Source: Sulfobacillus sp. (GTDB lineage: Bacteria; Bacillota; Sulfobacillia; Sulfobacillales; Sulfobacillaceae). From it: 48,342 nt of DNA. Under the pieces are notes generated by a model, which worked only from the letters and a program-made list of their open reading frames with translations, ran no database searches and was not told where the DNA came from. Of the stretch, positions 44,155-48,342 are shown in pieces. The DNA is taken from NCBI GenBank assembly GCA_027309085.1, contig DAIDDL010000016.1, positions 1 to 48,342 of the forward strand. Direction: 5' to 3'. The position numbers and the translations under genes were made by a program. How positions within the stretch are numbered: position 1 is the stretch's first letter; each line of letters opens with the position of its first letter.

Positions 44155-44286
44155 ATATCCAGATTATAATTGACATGAGGGAAGATTATATATGGCAAAT
44201 GGTTGGGGCAATAAGACCTCGACTAAGTAAAGGTCGAAGTGGATGAATTCGGTGCTCTACCAACTGTAGTCTGGGGGGGTTCCCTA

Positions 44287-46596
44287 ATGAAAACGATTTT
44301 CTTTGCCTATCCAGGGCAGCCAACAGATTTAATCGAAACAATTCGGAAGGCAGCAGATCTATTAAACAAAAATCCGGAATACTCGGTGTTTCGTTGGGAG
44401 CAATTGGACAGCGCCGGTGTAGTAATTTGGAATGACGTGAGAAAGCGCATCTTAGAATCTGACGTATTTGCTTGTGACCTCACATACCTAAACGACAACG
44501 TTCTATTCGAACTCGGGTACGCAATTGCTAGGAGGAAAGAAATCTGGATTAGCATGGATCCAGACGCGAACCCTAGATCACCACGTATCTACAAATCCTT
44601 AGGATTAGGCACGATCCACTACATAACACAAACAAATTTCCAAGACCTTGCGCGCGGCATAGAACGGGCCGCGAAGAACACCCACTACCTGTTGGATGAC
44701 TTTCTTACTACTGAAACGGCAGGGCGACCTTCGATTCTGTACTTGACAGTGCAACCAGGCACTACGGCGAGTATTAACCTTGCGGAGTATCTTAGTGGGA
44801 ATGCTCCACCAGTTCCTCTTGTTTTAGACGATCCTGCAGAAATGAAGCAACCGCTGGCATGGTATGTAAATAACCTGCGAAAAGGTCTAGGGACAGTCAT
44901 TCACCTGAAGCGCAATGATATCGACGCTAATGCGGAATTCAATGCTAAGTATGCTCTAATTGCGGGTATGGCCGTTGGACTGGACGTTGCCACACTAATG
45001 CTAGCGCATAGCCCTTACCATACGCGCGTGGACTTCGACGAATTGCTGAAGGTACACGGTACAGCCGATGAGGCGATATTTCATGTTGCCCCTTGGTTGG
45101 ACGAGATTAAAGGTCGCTACCATCAGCGCAGTGTACCAACACTCAAGTCCCGTACGGCCAACTTCCTGAGAACCATCGACATGGGAGAATACGTCGCCGA
45201 GTACGAAGAGGATCGGTTGGAGAACTACTTCGTTGAGACCGCTGAGTATCTGCAGGCGCTCATGGGAAACCAAACGTTGTTTGTGGGTCGAAAGGGCACC
45301 GGTAAGACGGCAAACCTCATTAGAATTGAAACTGAGTTGCTCAAGGATCGGCGAAACGAGGTAATTCCAATTCGGCCCGTAGCGTATGAGGTAGACGGCG
45401 TCTTGAAGGTGCTTTCGATGTTTTCTGCTCGGTCAGAACGCGGATTTTTTGTTGAGAGTATATGGAAGTTGCTGTTGATGACTGAAATGGCTCGAGTTCT
45501 GGATGACAGTATTGGTAAAAAATCTCCAGCCATCTGGACCGATGCTGAGATGCAACTGGTTCGGTTTGTTGAAGAAAATCAATCTTGGGTTACTCCGGAC
45601 TTTGCAGTGCGTATTGGCACCGCGCTTCAAACAATTGCAAGGTCTCGCGCACAAGATGATTCACGGTTGCTGGTGTCAGAAGCGCTACACACCAACCTGT
45701 TCCCGAAACTGAGGGCTGTGCTGGGTCAATTGCTTACAGACAAGGCTCGCGTTGTAATCCTAATGGATAACTTGGACAAAAGCTGGGGCAGATCAGCGGA
45801 TTTGCCCGCACTCAGCGAGTTTTTTATGGGCCTCTTAGAAGTGTCACAAAATCTTTCACGAGACCTAAGTCGTACAACCCCCCGGTACAATCGAATTAAT
45901 ATTTCGCTGGTCGTTTTCGTGCGAAACGATATATTCAAGTATATTCATGTGCACGCGCCCGAACGAGATAAATTAAGTTATGCACAAATTTCGTGGACCC
46001 CAAACCTCTTGTGGGATGTGGTCGAATCCCGTATCCAGAGCAGTTCCTCGTCCGATGTTTTGATAGATGGAATATTTCCAGCAACGGTCCGAGGACGGAA
46101 TTTTCGAGATTATATCATTCAGCGCATTATACCGCGCCCCCGGGATATCCTTTACTTCTGCATATATTGTGTACGCGTAGCGGTAAATCAGCGACATGGA
46201 ACGGTTAGCGAAGACGATGTGTTGGAAGCAGAGCGTCAGTATTCGTTGCATGTCCTCGACTCAGTTCTTGTAGACAACGGAATTCCGCGTACAGAGTTGG
46301 AAGCGCTCCTCTACGAATTCGCCGGTTCAAGACGTGTATGCACGTACGATGAGCTTCTTCCTCTTGTCGAAAGGACCAATCCTTCCGCGGATCCCGAAAC
46401 GATAATAAATCATCTCATCGAAATCACGTTTCTTGGAATAGAGGTTTCGGAAGGGGATTTCCGATTTGGGCAGGTTGATGCTCCAGACGAAGTGACCATG
46501 AGATTAGCGGGCCGCTACGCTCGCGAAGCAGGCGTGCGCAGGTTCAAAATTAATGCCCCGTTTTGCGCATATTTGGAAATACGCGATGACGAATAG
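44287..46596 (+). CDS. TIR/deoxyribosyltransferase-like domain fused to STAND-type P-loop NTPase (candidate defence protein)
   Basis: ATG 44287 (GGGGGG upstream) gives 769 residues; ATG 44239 is possible. Residues 1-130 resemble TIR-like/nucleoside-deoxyribosyltransferase folds: KTIFFAYPGQPTDLIETIRK, then ILESDVFACDLTYLNDNVLF and ELGYAIARRKEIW. A second alpha/beta region follows at about 145-290 (FNAKYALIAGMAVGLDVATL). The NTPase has Walker A FVGRKGTGKTANLIRIE near residue 335, Walker B ARVVILMDNLDKSWG near residue 495, and a sensor-like ISLVVFVRNDIFKYI. The C-terminus is winged-helix-like. The layout recalls Sll1717-type and STAND immune ATPases with an N-terminal effector. It lies alone downstream of BREX. 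An antiphage role is inference. Confidence 0.7.
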   Translation: MKTIFFAYPGQPTDLIETIRKAADLLNKNPEYSVFRWEQLDSAGVVIWNDVRKRILESDVFACDLTYLNDNVLFELGYAIARRKEIWISMDPDANPRSPRIYKSLGLGTIHYITQTNFQDLARGIERAAKNTHYLLDDFLTTETAGRPSILYLTVQPGTTASINLAEYLSGNAPPVPLVLDDPAEMKQPLAWYVNNLRKGLGTVIHLKRNDIDANAEFNAKYALIAGMAVGLDVATLMLAHSPYHTRVDFDELLKVHGTADEAIFHVAPWLDEIKGRYHQRSVPTLKSRTANFLRTIDMGEYVAEYEEDRLENYFVETAEYLQALMGNQTLFVGRKGTGKTANLIRIETELLKDRRNEVIPIRPVAYEVDGVLKVLSMFSARSERGFFVESIWKLLLMTEMARVLDDSIGKKSPAIWTDAEMQLVRFVEENQSWVTPDFAVRIGTALQTIARSRAQDDSRLLVSEALHTNLFPKLRAVLGQLLTDKARVVILMDNLDKSWGRSADLPALSEFFMGLLEVSQNLSRDLSRTTPRYNRINISLVVFVRNDIFKYIHVHAPERDKLSYAQISWTPNLLWDVVESRIQSSSSSDVLIDGIFPATVRGRNFRDYIIQRIIPRPRDILYFCIYCVRVAVNQRHGTVSEDDVLEAERQYSLHVLDSVLVDNGIPRTELEALLYEFAGSRRVCTYDELLPLVERTNPSADPETIINHLIEITFLGIEVSEGDFRFGQVDAPDEVTMRLAGRYAREAGVRRFKINAPFCAYLEIRDDE

Positions 46597-46865
46597 CTCC
46601 ATTTTTTGGGCTCTCGAACACCTTCTCAGGAGGTTGGTTACGCTTTTCTGTGCAGCATGACTCTTTTTGGGGTACACCAAGACCACTCTCGTCGAGAGTT
46701 GGGAATAGGGGAGGATGGGACCAGCGAGGAGCTCGCCAGCGCCTAGGCGCTGCGGGACTATACACCCCCATTCGCTCGGGGTGTTGCTGACGGATGCGTC
46801 CGACCGCCATGGCGACCATCAAGATGAGTGCTAATCCGCAGCGCTTTTGTATCTTCTTGAGCCCG
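46597..46865. other. Gap with possible transposase tail remnant
   Basis: No intact gene is seen. On the minus strand 46750-46865 reads LKKIQKRCGLALILMVAMAV then GRIRQQHPERMG, similar in feel to the C-terminal end of IS1634/IS4-like transposases. It abuts exactly the left end of the IS21-type element. Confidence 0.35.
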
Positions 46866-47895
46866 TGTAAATGGCCGACTAAAAGGGGACCAGAAAAGGC
46901 CGAGTGGCCGAGTAAAAGGGAGCCAGGGCCGTACGGTCGTGGCTTAGAGAAAGGGGACCATTTTTCGCCCATTTCCGCTACCATGGAGGTTGGCTTGCTG
47001 AGCCAATCTATCAGGGGCGGAGGTTAGAGGAGTGGTCACAGTGCCCGATATCTACTCGATTCGTCAACTTCATGAACGGCAGGGGTGGTCCGTGCGGCGG
47101 ATTGCCCGAGAGCTGCATTATTCCCGCAAAACCGTGAAGAAATATTTGAATCGGACGGAGGAGGCCCCGGAGGCGCCCGCCTATGTGCGGACCCAGCCCG
47201 CCCCGGCGCCCCAACTCGGTCCCTACCACCCAGTGATTCGGCAGTGGTTAGAAGCGGATCAGACGGCGCCGCGGAAGCAGCGGCATACCAGCCGCCGAAT
47301 CTGGCAGCGGCTCCGGGATGAATACGGCGCCACCGTGAGCGAATCGACGGTGCGTCATTATGTGGCGCGTTTGCGCCGGGAACTGCAGCCCGAGACCGTG
47401 CCGGTCTTTTTCGATTTGGTGTTTGATCCAGGCGAAGCGGCGCAAGTCGATTGGGGCGAGGCCCGCATCGTGCTGGACGGCCAGGAATATACCGCCCAGA
47501 TCTTCTGCATGCGGCTAGCCTATAGTGGGGCGGCGTTCGTGCAGGTGTTTCCCCATCAGCGGCTGGAGGCGTTTCTGGCGGCGCATGTCGCCGCCTTTGA
47601 CTTCTTTGGCGGCATTCCCCACCACATCATTTACGATAATCTGACGACCGCCGTCCACCGGATTTTGCATGGACGGGGTCGGGAATTGACGGCCCGCTTC
47701 GCCGAATTTGCCGCCCACTATGTGTATGAGCCGATCTTTGCGACCCCGGCGTCGGGGTGGGAAAAAGGCCTGGTGGAAGGGCTGGTGGGGTATGCGCGTC
47801 GCACCTTCTTGGTTCCTGTGCCGGAGGCGCTCGACTGGCCGGCCCTCAATGCGCGACTGCGCCACCAGTGCGAGCAAGATGTGTTTGGTCAATAG
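46866..47895 (+). mobile_element. IS21-family element, left end plus truncated istA
   Basis: The element starts TGTAAATGGCCGACTAAAAG, with the typical TGT terminus and multiple internal repeats of the GGCCGA-s-TAAAAGGG motif (46872 and 46904) before istA. The gene is cut short, and istB and the right end are not found in the window. Confidence 0.75.
47032..47895 (+). pseudogene. istA: IS21 transposase IstA, C-terminally truncated
   Basis: The 287 residues start at GTG 47032, or better GTG 47041 behind AGGAG. They include an N-terminal helix-turn-helix (SIRQLHERQGWSVRRIAREL, then HYSRKTVKKYL) and an intact DDE core: VDWGEARIVLDG, HIIYDNLTTAV and the Glu in GWEKGLVEGLVGYARR. Normal IstA is about 400-500 residues. 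Here homology stops at LRHQCEQD, with a stop codon at 47893-47895, so the C-terminal beta domain is lost. Confidence 0.85.
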
Positions 47896-48342
47896 GAAAT
47901 GGCTCTTCCGCATTTTTGGTGAAAGACTTTCAAGCGTTTGTCAAACCATGGCGCACTTTGTCACGAGGTGCCCGCCGCGTTACGGTGCTTGTCTGTTGTC
48001 ACCCCGATGCCGCCGTATTCGGCGGCGGGCCCGAGGGGGACCGTAAAAAGGCCAGGCCATACCAGCCCTCCGACATTTGATCCGACGGAGGAGGGGGTGA
48101 TACGCTATGACGCCGCGTTCGTGTGGAGGATGCGTTTTCGCAAGAGTTCCCCATGCCGCGCTACACCCGGCAACCTGCGCGCATGAAAATGGGCCTTTTC
48201 TGCCCGTTCACCGTGGCGTAAGCTGGGATTAGCACCCTGTCCCCCCACGGAATTCTCTCTGCCATTACGCATGCGCGCAAGAGTTTGTGGTGGGTGCCTC
48301 GGGGACCTGAGATTGTCGCCGCCTTCGGGTGAGCACGCGGGG
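47896..48342. other. Sequence after the istA break, unrecognised
   Basis: The break is followed at 47902 by GGCTCTTCCGCATTTTTGGT, which resembles terminal repeats of ISL3-type elements, so another insertion may have cut istA. CCTCCG/CGGAGG near 48066-48090 forms a small hairpin. No coding frame to the window end is convincing. Confidence 0.35.

Noticed and set aside
48107-48232. 41-codon frame with two cysteines near the right edge
   Set aside because: It has no match to a known zinc ribbon and no conserved neighbours, and is too short to support.
1-48342. CRISPR array
   Set aside because: No regularly spaced direct repeats were found; the only tandem repeat is a two-copy 21-bp duplication at 43979-44020.

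Overview
The window looks like chromosome of an acidophilic, moderately GC-rich Firmicute of the Sulfobacillus type. This is inferred from the hemE-hemH-hemY order, the c-di-AMP riboswitch in front of an NlpC/P60 gene, frequent GTG/TTG starts with strong AAGGAGG-type ribosome sites, and overall codon use. The species cannot be fixed from sequence reading alone.

Region 1 (1-1160) is mobile-element edge. It holds the N-terminal part of a tyrosine recombinase running off the left end, a cluster of palindromic GGCATAA motifs including a perfect 32-bp palindrome, and a 59-residue zinc-finger-like protein behind a promoter with a 16-bp palindromic operator.

Region 2 (1250-24840) is ordinary core chromosome. 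It contains an AcuC-like deacetylase divergent from a GNAT/acyl-CoA-synthetase-like (Pat-type) acetyltransferase; a Nudix hydrolase; a LysM-NlpC/P60 wall hydrolase under a c-di-AMP riboswitch; cytosine deaminase; a D,D-carboxypeptidase; a YbaK-type deacylase; an ammonium transporter; the hemEHY operon with a ThiS-like gene; an acyl-CoA ligase broken by a frameshift; an S9 peptidase; an MFS transporter; a UPF0016 protein; and a membrane protein. Hairpin terminators separate most units.

Region 3 (24840-48342) is an accessory island whose core-side neighbour is tRNA-Arg(CCG). It holds decayed sequence and a tandem-GNAT gene interrupted near its 3' end by an IS1595-family element (exact ends, 26-bp inverted repeats, 8-bp target duplication). 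A complete six-gene type 3 BREX phage-defence operon follows (brxF-brxC-pglX-brxH-pglZ-brxA, joined by 4-bp overlaps). After it come an IS21-type end remnant, a rearranged group II intron fragment, a decayed locus, and a 769-residue protein combining a TIR/deoxyribosyltransferase-like N-terminus with a STAND-like P-loop NTPase. The window finishes in a truncated IS21 istA.

The BREX operon is a known class of system and the best-supported defence locus here. The NTPase at 44287-46596 is the best candidate for something less described. The island looks like a defence hotspot built by repeated insertion and decay.
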